Shown here: positions 1 to 6,727 of the stretch, one piece after another
How the letters are laid out: each line of letters starts with the position of its first letter
Position numbering within the stretch: the first letter of the stretch is position 1
Source: an uncultured Acidobacteriota bacterium
GTDB lineage: Bacteria > Acidobacteriota > Thermoanaerobaculia > UBA5066
Assembly (NCBI GenBank): GCA_937902605.1
Contig: CALFNC010000554.1
Location: forward strand, 1 to 10,032
Direction: 5' to 3'
Length of the DNA: 10,032 nt
Notes under the pieces: model-generated
Databases searched by the model: none
Seen by the model: only the letters and a program-made list of their open reading frames with translations
Told to the model about the DNA's origin: nothing
Program-made: the position numbers and the translations under genes

Positions 1-473
1 GCTGTCCGGCGGCACCCGCCGTCGAGGTCGACGCGTCGGTCAGGTCCGGACCGAGCGCCGCCGTCGTCGCCGGCTGGACGGCGGCCTGTCTCAGCGCAGC
101 TGGGCGCGGGAAGGGGACGATGTCGGTCCTCCTCTGCGGTGACCGACGGATGAGGACGCTGAATCGCGTATGGCGGAAGATGGACCGGCCAACGGACGTC
201 CTCTCGTTCCCATCCGGCGAGACGGGTCGGGCGGCGTTCGTCGGCGACGTCGCGATCGACGTGCCGTACGCGGAGCGCCAGGCCCGCCGGCTGGAAAACT
301 CCCTCGAGCGCGAGGTGCAGGTTCTCCTCGCCCACGGAATCCTTCACCTCCTCGGCCACGACCACGAGACCGATGACGGGACGATGTTCGCCCTCCAACG
401 GCGCCTTGTTCGCAAGGTCTTCGGGCCCGGGCCGGACGGCGTTCCCCCTACTGGCCGGAGGCCGGCGTCGTGA
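1..473 (+). CDS. ybeY: Endoribonuclease YbeY (rRNA maturation factor), 5' partial
   Basis: YbeY is a zinc-dependent single-strand endoribonuclease that acts in 16S rRNA 3' maturation and ribosome quality control in the cytoplasm. The signature H-x3-H-x5-H metal motif is read as HGILHLLGHDH at bases 333-365. It is preceded by the family hallmark DRPTDVLSFPS (from about base 182). The frame is open from base 3 to the window edge. The ATG at 120 falls inside the conserved strand that normally leads to the LN...R..DRPTDVLSF block, so it is an internal methionine and the true start lies upstream of the window; 156 residues are visible. The C-terminal tail after the metal motif is Pro/Arg-rich and unremarkable. 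The TGA stop at 471-473 overlaps the GTG start of the next gene by 4 bp. The ybeY-CorC-era order is a widely conserved operon, which supports the call. Confidence 0.93.
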   Translation, partial: CPAAPAVEVDASVRSGPSAAVVAGWTAACLSAAGRGKGTMSVLLCGDRRMRTLNRVWRKMDRPTDVLSFPSGETGRAAFVGDVAIDVPYAERQARRLENSLEREVQVLLAHGILHLLGHDHETDDGTMFALQRRLVRKVFGPGPDGVPPTGRRPAS

Positions 474-1756
474 GCTTCACCGCCTTCATCGCGCTCCTCC
501 TCGCGGGGCTCTTCGCCTTTCTCTACTTCATCCTCTCGTCGTTCGCTCACGCGATCGAGAGCCTGTCGGACATCCGCCGCAAAGCGCTCGTGGAAGAGGA
601 GCCCGACCGTTTCGGCCGGGTCCTCTCCGGGACGAACGAGGGGCCCTCCCGTATCGCCGCGCGCCTCACCGCGCAGGGCGCAGTGCTGGGGGGGCTCTTT
701 GCGACGACATCGGCGCTCGTCGCCCTCGACGCTCCGGAGCCGTGGCTCCTCGCGGCGGCCGGGATCCTGGTCGGCTGGCTTCTCCTCGAGCTGGCGGTCC
801 TCCGGTCTGTCTCCCGGCGCGGCCCGGAGGCGCTCCTCGTGGACTCCTCCTGGCTGATTCCGATCGTGGCGCTCTTCTCCGTCCCCCTCACGCCGCTCTT
901 GACCCGGCTCACCGCGCGAAGGCCTGGCCCGCCGGAGGAGGACGTGTCGACGCCGCAGGAGAAGGAGGCCGCGAAGGAGGCAGATGTCCGCGCGCTCCTC
1001 GATGTGGGGCGCGAGGAAGGGATCCTGGAGAAGCACGATGCGGAGCTCGTGTCCCGGGCGGTCGACTTCGGGGACCGGACCGTGGGAGAGGTGATGACGC
1101 CACGCCCCGACATGACGGTCGTGGAGGTGGACACGCCTCTCGACGCCGTCGCCGACCTGCTCGTCCAGACGAAGTTCACGCGGGTCCCGCTCGTGGAGGG
1201 CGGGATCGACCACCCGGTCGGGATCGTCCATGTCAAGGACGTCTTCACCGTCCTCCGCTCTCCCGCGCCTCCGGCCACGGCCCGCCCGGTGTCGCGGCCC
1301 GTCCTCTTCGCGCCCGAGACCCAGACGATCCGGACGCTCCTCGGCGATTTCCGGAGGCGACGGCAGCAGATGGCGATCGTGGTGGACGAGTTTGGCGTCG
1401 TTTCGGGGCTCGTCACCCTGGAGGATCTCGTGGAGGAGCTGGTCGGCGAGATCGCCGACGAGCATGAGGTGGGGCTGGACCCGGTCGTCCCGCTGCCGGA
1501 CGGCGGGTTCTCCATCGCCGGCCGCGTCCGGGTCTCGGAGGTCGAGGGGCTCTTCGACGTCACGTTCGCTTCCGGCGACTACGACACCATCGCCGGCCTC
1601 GTCTCGGCAAAGCTGGGACACATCCCTAGGCCGGGCGAGACGGTGGCGGAGGCGGGGCTCCTCTTCACGGTGGAGGAGTCGGACCGGCGGCGGATCCACC
1701 GGGTGCGGGTCGCGCGGAGCGACGGCGGCGAGAAGCCGGCAGGAGGCGAGGGATGA
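470..1756 (+). CDS. CNNM/CorC-HlyC family transporter-like protein with CBS pair
   Basis: This 428-residue inner-membrane protein has the full CNNM/CorC layout. A DUF21-type hydrophobic N-terminal part covers about residues 1-145, with membrane segments near 5-25, 68-86, 93-112 and 126-146. A linker follows, then CBS domain 1 at about 205-262 (VGEVMTPRPDM is a typical CBS-pair entry) and CBS domain 2 at about 272-330 (DEFGVVSGLVTLEDLVEEL). A CorC_HlyC domain closes the protein at about 337-418. Members are linked to Mg2+/Co2+ export or tolerance; the older name hemolysin C is not a functional claim. The GTG start at 470 overlaps the ybeY stop. The TGA at 1754-1756 overlaps the ATG of era, so all three genes are translationally coupled. 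The exact ion is not readable from sequence. Confidence 0.92.
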   Translation: MSFTAFIALLLAGLFAFLYFILSSFAHAIESLSDIRRKALVEEEPDRFGRVLSGTNEGPSRIAARLTAQGAVLGGLFATTSALVALDAPEPWLLAAAGILVGWLLLELAVLRSVSRRGPEALLVDSSWLIPIVALFSVPLTPLLTRLTARRPGPPEEDVSTPQEKEAAKEADVRALLDVGREEGILEKHDAELVSRAVDFGDRTVGEVMTPRPDMTVVEVDTPLDAVADLLVQTKFTRVPLVEGGIDHPVGIVHVKDVFTVLRSPAPPATARPVSRPVLFAPETQTIRTLLGDFRRRRQQMAIVVDEFGVVSGLVTLEDLVEELVGEIADEHEVGLDPVVPLPDGGFSIAGRVRVSEVEGLFDVTFASGDYDTIAGLVSAKLGHIPRPGETVAEAGLLFTVEESDRRRIHRVRVARSDGGEKPAGGEG

Positions 1757-2661
1757 ACGAGGAGAACGGCTCTTCTCCGGGGCGCCGCTCGGGAACGGTC
1801 GCGGTGATCGGCCGTCCGAACGCCGGCAAGTCGACGCTCGTCAACGCGCTGGTCGGCCAGAAGATCGCGATCGTCTCCGACAAGCCACAGACGACGCGGC
1901 GGAGGATCCTCGGCATCCGGACCGCTCCCGAGGGGCAGATCGTCTTCGTCGACACGCCGGGGCTCCACAAGCCGCTCCACCGCCTCAATCGCGTGATGCT
2001 CGCCGAGTCGATCGAGGCGATGCGCGAGGTGGACGTCCGTCTGCTCGTGATCGACGCCTCGGTGCCGTCCGGCGGGGGAGACCGGTACACGTTCGACCTC
2101 CTCGCGAAGGAGGAGCCTCCACGCATCGCCCTCCTCAACAAGACCGACCGGATCGAGAAGCGGGTCCTCCTCCCCCGGATGGCCCAGCTCGGGGAGCTCG
2201 GCATCTTCGACGAAATAGTCCCGGTCTCGGCCCTCCGCGGCGACGGCCTCGACATGCTCGTCCCGCTCCTCTATCGCCACCTCCCGGGTGGGGACGACCT
2301 CTTCCCCGAGGGGACGGTGACGACGACCGGTCAACCGGTCCGGATCGCCGAGATCATCCGGGAGAAGTTCCTCGAGAGGACCCGCGAGGAGATCCCCTAT
2401 GGCCTCGGCGTCGTCATCGACGACATCGCCCGGGACGACGCGAAGAACCTGACGGTCGTGATGGCGACCGTCGTGGTCGACAAGGACAACCACCGGAAGA
2501 TCGTCCTTGGCTCCGGCGGGAGGATGATCCGGGATTCGGGGACGGCGGCCCGCATGGAGCTGGAGAAGACGTTCGGGGGACGGTTTTTTCTCGACCTGAA
2601 CGTCCGGTCACGTCCTGGCTGGAGGGAAGACCCCCAATTCCTCTCGACCCTCACGAGCTGA
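1753..2661 (+). CDS. era: GTPase Era
   Basis: Era is an essential Ras-like GTPase that binds the 3' end of 16S rRNA and assists 30S assembly. The 302-residue length is typical. The G1 P-loop GRPNAGKS is at residues 20-27. The G2/switch segment DKPQTTRRRILGI is at about 43-55. G3 DTPG is at 67-70, followed by LHKP as is typical of Era, and G4 NKTD is at 129-132. The KH RNA-binding domain occupies about 205-290 and carries the GxxG loop (GSGGRMI) with the family ending FLDLNVRSRPGWR. The start ATG lies in an ATGA overlap with the upstream CBS-protein gene. Together with YbeY upstream it forms a ribosome-maturation operon. The stop is only 6 bp from the stop of the convergent GTPase gene, and no stem-loop terminator is visible between them. 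Confidence 0.96.
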   Translation: MNEENGSSPGRRSGTVAVIGRPNAGKSTLVNALVGQKIAIVSDKPQTTRRRILGIRTAPEGQIVFVDTPGLHKPLHRLNRVMLAESIEAMREVDVRLLVIDASVPSGGGDRYTFDLLAKEEPPRIALLNKTDRIEKRVLLPRMAQLGELGIFDEIVPVSALRGDGLDMLVPLLYRHLPGGDDLFPEGTVTTTGQPVRIAEIIREKFLERTREEIPYGLGVVIDDIARDDAKNLTVVMATVVVDKDNHRKIVLGSGGRMIRDSGTAARMELEKTFGGRFFLDLNVRSRPGWREDPQFLSTLTS

Positions 2662-2667
2662 GCCGAG

Positions 2668-3810
2668 TCATCCGCGGGAGGCCGGTTCTTCCGAATCGCG
2701 GGCGGGACCGCCGTCGGGCTCGCCAACGGCGCCGCGGAGGGCGGTCAGCACGCGGTCCAGTTTCCCTTCCAGCTCGGTGATGCGCCGCTCCAGCACCTCG
2801 TAGTCGGCCGGCGTTCTGGCGGGCATGACGGTCGGGGCCGGAAGGGTGTCGCCCGACGCGTCGAATTCGGTCTCGTCTTCCGAATCGATGGAGCGATCGA
2901 CCGAGAGCTCGTGGGGCTCGGCATGGTCCGCGTTGGGCGGGTGAAGCTCCGCATCCGTCGGAGGAGGCTCGAGCTGGATCAGCTCCTCGGGAGCGGGCGC
3001 TTCGGGAACCCGGAGCGGGATCCCGAAGATCTCGTCGATGGACGGGGACGGGAGCTCCGCCGAAGTCTCGAAAGGCGAGTCCGGCGACGGAGAAGGCTCG
3101 ATGAACGCAGGACGGGTCACCGCCGGCACTGGCGCGGCGACGGCAGGCTTAGGGGGACCAAAAACCCTTCCGCGTCCGGTCCCGGTGGCGTCCGCCCGGA
3201 GAACTGCCAGGCTCGTCGGGCGCTGCAGCTTCCGCATCAGGTTGATGAACGTCAGCTTGGACGCCAGCTTGAAGGTCTCCACGATGCCCCGGCCCTCGAG
3301 CGCGACCGCCTCGACGAACGGGAGGTCGCCGAAGCCGAGCGACTCCTGGAGCGCCTCGACGGAGAGGATGCTGGGCAGGTCTCGCTTGTTGTACTGGATG
3401 AGCGTCGGGATCGACTCGGGAGCCACACCCATCTCCCGGAGGTTGTCCCGGAGGTTCTGGTACGACTCGAGGTTGTGCGACAGCATCGACCACTGCGAGT
3501 CGACGACGAAGACGATGCCGTCCACGCCCTTCAGGACCAGCTTGCGCGTCTCGTTGTAGAAGACCTGGCCGGGAACGGTGCAGAGCTGGAAGCGGACGGC
3601 GTACCCCTTGATGTTTCCGAGCTCGACCGGAAGGAGGTCGAAGTAGATCGTCCGGTCCTGGGCCGTGGCGAGCGAGAGAAGCCGGCCGGTGGACGCCTGG
3701 TCGAGCCGTTCGTGCAGGGCCTTCAGGTTCGTCGTCTTGCCGGAGAGTCCGGGACCGTAATAGACGACCTTCGCTGTCAGCTCTCGGGTCGTGTGGTTGA
3801 AGAGGACCAT
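2668..3810 (-). CDS. MglA-like small GTPase with long disordered tail and C-terminal coiled coil
   Basis: Residues 1 to about 195 are an MglA-family Ras-like GTPase domain. In Myxococcus this family controls polarity and gliding motility; relatives are common in Deltaproteobacteria, Acidobacteriota and Thermus. The P-loop GPGLSGKT is at 19-26. Switch II reads TVPGQ at 78-82, the MglA form in place of DTAGQ, and NKRD is at 141-144. Residues from about 200 to 340 are Pro/Glu/Asp-rich and probably unstructured. Around 345-370 a heptad-like stretch (VLERRITELEGKLDRVLTAL) predicts a short coiled coil. The start at 3810 was chosen because MVLFNHTTRELTAKVVYYGPG matches the family N-terminus, an AGGAG lies 11 nt upstream, and a -10-like TATACT lies between this ATG and the longer alternative at 3876. 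No MglB/roadblock partner is visible. Tail to tail with era. Confidence 0.88.
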   Translation of the reverse strand: MVLFNHTTRELTAKVVYYGPGLSGKTTNLKALHERLDQASTGRLLSLATAQDRTIYFDLLPVELGNIKGYAVRFQLCTVPGQVFYNETRKLVLKGVDGIVFVVDSQWSMLSHNLESYQNLRDNLREMGVAPESIPTLIQYNKRDLPSILSVEALQESLGFGDLPFVEAVALEGRGIVETFKLASKLTFINLMRKLQRPTSLAVLRADATGTGRGRVFGPPKPAVAAPVPAVTRPAFIEPSPSPDSPFETSAELPSPSIDEIFGIPLRVPEAPAPEELIQLEPPPTDAELHPPNADHAEPHELSVDRSIDSEDETEFDASGDTLPAPTVMPARTPADYEVLERRITELEGKLDRVLTALRGAVGEPDGGPARDSEEPASRG

Positions 3811-3884
3811 CTCGGAAACGGCTCCTGCGGATTGACGTGGGGGACCGGAAAAGTATAGGCCGATCGGGATTACCATCCTCCGGC
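3811..3884. promoter_or_regulatory. Divergent intergenic region with overlapping promoter-like elements
   Basis: On the plus strand, TTGACG (3832-3837) and TATAGG (3854-3859) are separated by 16 bp. This would put a transcription start near 3866, some 20 nt before the ATG at 3885. On the minus strand, TATACT (3857 down to 3852) is a five-of-six -10 match. It would start a transcript about 35 nt ahead of the GTPase ATG at 3810, though its -35 is poor. The two -10 elements share the same bases, so the two promoters may compete. This is a motif-level prediction only. Confidence 0.45.
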
Positions 3885-4727
3885 ATGGCGGGAAGGGAAG
3901 ATCGGGTTCAGACGCAGCTGGCGGGGATCCCGGTCTCCGGCGTCTCCATCGCGGGCCACGAGACCTGGTTCCACTTCCCGACGCTCGGGCTGGCGTTCGA
4001 CCTCGGCCGGGCTCCGACCGAGCTCGTTCCCGTCTCCCACGTCTTCCTGACGCACGCCCACCTCGACCACGCGGCCGGACTCGCGTACTGGTGCTCGCAG
4101 CGGCGGCTCGCCCGGCTGGGAGGGGGCATCGCCTGGACCGACCCCTCCACGGTCGACACGTGGCGCACGATCTTGGGCCTGCATGCCCGGCTCGAGGGAG
4201 TCGAGTACGACGCGGCGGTCGAGCCGATGGCTCCAGGCGAGACCATGGTCTTGCGGAAAGACCTCGAGGTGACCGCTTTCCGGGTCGCCCACCGCGTCCC
4301 GGCGCTCGGGTTCGTCGCTTCCGAGCGGCGCCACCGGCTCAAGCCATCGTGGCGCGGCCGCGGTGCGGACGAGATCCGGGAAGCGACGGCGAGGCGAGAG
4401 GAGGTCTCAGAGAGCTGGACCCGTCCTCTCGTCGCCTTCTGCGGGGACACCTCGGCCGACGTCTTCCGGATCGCCCCCCCGGAGGTCTTCCGGGCGAAAG
4501 TCCTCCTCCTGGAGTGCTCGTTCGTCGAGGACGAGCACAAGGACCGGGCGAATGGCTGGGGGCACATCCACCTGTCCGAGCTCGCCGATCACTCCGACCT
4601 CTTCGAGAACGAGGTCGTCGTCCTCACACACCTCACCCTGCGCACCGGACCGGCCGAGATCCGGCGCCTCGTCAACAAGAGACTTCCGCCCGGCCTCGCC
4701 GCACGGACCGTCCCGTTCCTTCCCTGA
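3885..4727 (+). CDS. RNase Z-like metallo-beta-lactamase-fold hydrolase
   Basis: This 280-residue protein has the beta-lactamase-fold metal motif THAHLDH at residues 56-62, preceded by FDLGRAP, which resembles the strand before the motif in RNase Z (tRNA 3'-endonuclease) relatives. Later features fit the same branch: a VAHRVPALGFVASERR segment, FCGDTSADVF with a metal-ligand-type aspartate, LLLECSFVEDE followed by GHIHLSE, and a final LTHLTLRT. The closest family is the short RNase Z-like MBL group; a phosphodiesterase acting on another nucleic-acid or nucleotide substrate is equally possible. The start at 3885 is preferred over a GTG at 3837 because 3837 overlaps the predicted -35. No strong Shine-Dalgarno is seen. 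The stop is 3 bp before the membrane-protein start, so the pair is probably one transcript. Confidence 0.85.
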   Translation: MAGREDRVQTQLAGIPVSGVSIAGHETWFHFPTLGLAFDLGRAPTELVPVSHVFLTHAHLDHAAGLAYWCSQRRLARLGGGIAWTDPSTVDTWRTILGLHARLEGVEYDAAVEPMAPGETMVLRKDLEVTAFRVAHRVPALGFVASERRHRLKPSWRGRGADEIREATARREEVSESWTRPLVAFCGDTSADVFRIAPPEVFRAKVLLLECSFVEDEHKDRANGWGHIHLSELADHSDLFENEVVVLTHLTLRTGPAEIRRLVNKRLPPGLAARTVPFLP

Positions 4728-4730
4728 ACC

Positions 4731-6275
4731 ATGGACCACGAAGCGGAGATCTGGGTCAAAGGGACGCTCTGCCTCCTGGGGCTCCTCGCGTTCCTCTGGC
4801 GGACGAGAGTGGGGAGCCCGCTTCCCCGGGGGAAAGCGGGGCAGCTGGTGGGGGCGGCCGCGTTTGCGGCGGTCCTCGCCTACTACAACTTCGGCCTTTT
4901 CCACGGCCGGGGGTACGTGCATCACTGGGAGACGTTTCACTACGTCCTCGGGTCCAAGTACTTCCCGGAGCTCCGCTACGACGGCCTCTACGCTGCTTCC
5001 CTCGCCGCGGAGGCCGAGGCCTTCCCGGGAAAGCCGTTGCCTGCCTTCGTTCGCGACCTCCGGACCAACGACGTCGTCCCTTCGAGGACGATCGAGTGGC
5101 ACATGGGGGAGGTCAAGCGGCGCTTCACGCCGGAGCGCTGGCGCCAGTTCGTCGCGGACAACGCCCATTTCGTCGTGAGCAACGACCCGTCCTACCTCGC
5201 GCAGATTCGGACCGACCACGGGTACAACCCGACTCCGGCCTGGACGTTCGTCGCCCGTCTCTTCGACGGCCGGCTCCCGGTCGACGGGACGACCCTGCCG
5301 CTCTGGGCGTCGCTCGATCTCATCCTCCTCGCAGCGACCTTCGTCTTCGTTTTCCGATCTTTTGGCAGCTGGGCCGGAACGGTCGCTCTCCTCGTCTTCG
5401 GACTCGGCTACACGTGGCGGTTCGACTGGGTGGGCGGCGCGTTCCTTCGTCAGGACTGGCTCGCGGCGTCGGTCATCGGCCTGTGCATGCTGAAGCGGGA
5501 GCGTTGGGCGGCGGCGGGAGCGCTCTTCGGCTATGCCGCGTCGGTCCGGCTCTTCCCGGCGGCCTTCCTCTTCGGTCCCGCCGTCCTCGGGCTCCGCGCG
5601 ATCCTCCGGAAAGAGGAGACCGCCTGGCTCCGGAAGCTCGCGTCCGGGTTCGTCCTCTCGGTCGCCCTCTGGCTCGCCGCCGGCTCCCTCACCGGAAGAG
5701 GCGTGGCCGCGTGGGGCGAATTTGGCAGGAACTTCCAGAAGCATCGCCATACATGGCTGACGAACAACGTGGGCCTGAAGAACCTCCTCCTCTACGGGCC
5801 GGAAACCTTCGAACGCCGGCTCGTCGACTTCTCGCAGCCGGAGCCGTGGCTGAAGTGGCAGAAGAAGATGGACGACATGGAGGAGGCGCGGAAGCCGCTT
5901 CTCGCCGTCGCGTCGCTGGCGTTCCTGGGGATGGTGGCCGCGGCGGCCTGGCGGGCGGGGCGCGTGGAAGCCGCGCTTCTCGGCATCCCGGCGTTCTTCG
6001 CGGCCGGCGTCCTGACCTGCTACTACTGGGTGGTCCTCGTCGCGCTCGTCCTGACCGGGCGAAGGTGGCTCATCGCGGGGGTCATGGCGGTCAGCGTCGT
6101 CCTCTTCGCCGCGGATCTCCTCACGCCGTCGTTCGAGGCGATCTACGGTCTCGCGTCGTGGCTCCTCGCGTCGCTCTTCGCCTGGTGGTCGGTTCAGGTG
6201 GCGCTGGGAATCACCGAAAGACCTTCTTCCGATTCCGGATGTAGTCGCGGAAGACGAACGAAGCGAGGTCGGTAG
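4731..6275 (+). CDS. Polytopic membrane protein, GT-C glycosyltransferase-like (unassigned)
   Basis: This 514-residue protein has about ten hydrophobic segments, roughly at residues 9-25, 37-57, 188-210, 214-230, 242-256, 258-283, 303-323, 386-406, 412-428, 433-475 (two passes) and 480-500. A soluble loop at about 60-185 contains HHWETFHYVLGSKYFPELRYDGLY and many aromatic and charged residues. An early extracytoplasmic loop followed by many helices resembles the GT-C fold of lipid-linked-sugar transferases (GT87/DUF2029-like), but no catalytic motif is certain. The start is 3 bp after the upstream hydrolase stop. The last ~22 codons run antisense through the 3' end of a VWA-gene remnant. The region from codon 369 onward recurs, diverged and internally deleted, at 8658-8856. 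The function is not known. Confidence 0.78.
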   Translation: MDHEAEIWVKGTLCLLGLLAFLWRTRVGSPLPRGKAGQLVGAAAFAAVLAYYNFGLFHGRGYVHHWETFHYVLGSKYFPELRYDGLYAASLAAEAEAFPGKPLPAFVRDLRTNDVVPSRTIEWHMGEVKRRFTPERWRQFVADNAHFVVSNDPSYLAQIRTDHGYNPTPAWTFVARLFDGRLPVDGTTLPLWASLDLILLAATFVFVFRSFGSWAGTVALLVFGLGYTWRFDWVGGAFLRQDWLAASVIGLCMLKRERWAAAGALFGYAASVRLFPAAFLFGPAVLGLRAILRKEETAWLRKLASGFVLSVALWLAAGSLTGRGVAAWGEFGRNFQKHRHTWLTNNVGLKNLLLYGPETFERRLVDFSQPEPWLKWQKKMDDMEEARKPLLAVASLAFLGMVAAAAWRAGRVEAALLGIPAFFAAGVLTCYYWVVLVALVLTGRRWLIAGVMAVSVVLFAADLLTPSFEAIYGLASWLLASLFAWWSVQVALGITERPSSDSGCSRGRRTKRGR

Positions 6276-6303
6276 GGGACGCGTAGTACGCGCGGCTGTG
6301 GGC
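6150..6303 (+). repeat. Diverged direct repeat, left copy (partner 8731-8884)
   Basis: This 154-bp block aligns without gaps to 8731-8884 (offset 2581) with 10 mismatches, about 94% identity. It contains the 3' end of the membrane-protein gene and the antisense 3' end of the VWA gene. Both edges are sharp: base 6149 and base 6304 no longer match. A second collinear block, 5834-5915 against 8658-8739, is offset by 2824. The two offsets differ by exactly 243. Confidence 0.93.
6211..6303 (-). pseudogene. 3'-terminal remnant of a VWA-domain gene (left copy)
   Basis: Read on the minus strand, these 31 codons encode AHSRAYYASPTDLASFVF followed by RDYIRNRKKVFR and a TGA stop. This is the same C-terminus as the intact VWA protein at 8792-9880, with one residue change (Ser for Gly). 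Four of the five nucleotide differences between the two are synonymous. Homology stops abruptly at 6303/6304, where the truncated maturase reading frame takes over, so everything upstream of these codons is missing. The fragment overlaps the 3' end of the membrane-protein gene on the opposite strand. Confidence 0.85.
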
Positions 6304-6727
6304 TGGAAAATTCCTAGCTGTCCACGCTCGACTCCGCGAGAAGTATCCGCGGTTCTATTCGAGAGAAAGCGAAGGCTTCGACCCGGAACACTTGGCACCC
6401 TGTGGCGCAGGCGTCAGGGCGTTAACGGTCACGTGGACCGGCGCATGTAAGATGTGCCCGATGCAGCCCATTGGCTGGTTTGACCTAGCCACGGCGTACG
6501 ATGTCCTGACCGAATCGAGCCAGGAAAGGATGAAGGTCGCTGCAGCCCTCAGGCCGCCATCGCTTGAAGCGTGTCAAGGCTGTTCACGTTCTTTCGATTG
6601 CTTGGATTGTTATCTAAGACCACTGAACCAGCTGGCGGCGGGACAGATCACGCAAGACGATTGTCAATGGTATCGGTCTGAGCGGGCCGCTCTCCGGGCC
6701 GCCGGGCTTTCGAGCGTCTTCCCATGA
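6304..6727 (+). pseudogene. 5'-truncated radical SAM/SPASM-like peptide maturase, C-terminal part
   Basis: The frame is open from the repeat junction (upstream in-frame stop TAG at 6284-6286, inside the repeat) to TGA at 6725-6727, giving about 140 residues. It reads FLAVHARLREKYPRFYSRES, then CGAGVRALTVTWTGACKMCPM, then FDLATAYD, then CQGCSRSFDCLDCYLR and DDCQWYRSER. CxAG...G..xxC followed by CxxCx5CxxC and a last Cys is the arrangement of SPASM-type auxiliary Fe-S cluster domains in radical SAM enzymes that modify ribosomal peptides or proteins. The catalytic CxxxCxxC half is absent, cut off at 6303/6304. Internal TTG 6392 and ATG 6452 or 6461 could start a short product, but none has a clear ribosome binding site. 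It overlaps the ABC ATPase start by 4 bp (ATGA). The family assignment is by pattern; SPASM is the best guess, not certain. Confidence 0.6.

Noticed and set aside
344..1699. 451-codon minus-strand open frame opposite ybeY and the CBS-protein gene
   Set aside because: Arg/Asp/Glu-rich low-complexity translation with no domain; it is the antisense shadow of well-supported plus-strand genes in high-GC DNA.
3837..3884. Upstream GTG start for the hydrolase at 3837
   Set aside because: It overlaps the predicted -35 and precedes the predicted transcription start. The added residues are unlike the family.
4091..6244. 717-codon plus-strand frame overlapping two recognised genes
   Set aside because: Arg/Pro/Gly-rich frame-shifted shadow without motifs.
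4407..6398. 663-codon minus-strand open frame opposite the hydrolase and membrane protein
   Set aside because: Composition is an Arg/Glu/Pro-rich antisense artefact. Only its region around 6211-6303 holds true VWA sequence, and that is in another frame.
6392..6727. A complete 111-residue gene starting at TTG 6392
   Set aside because: The frame stays open and protein-like upstream to the junction at 6304, and CGAG...C lies right after the TTG, so this is better read as a 5'-truncated larger gene.
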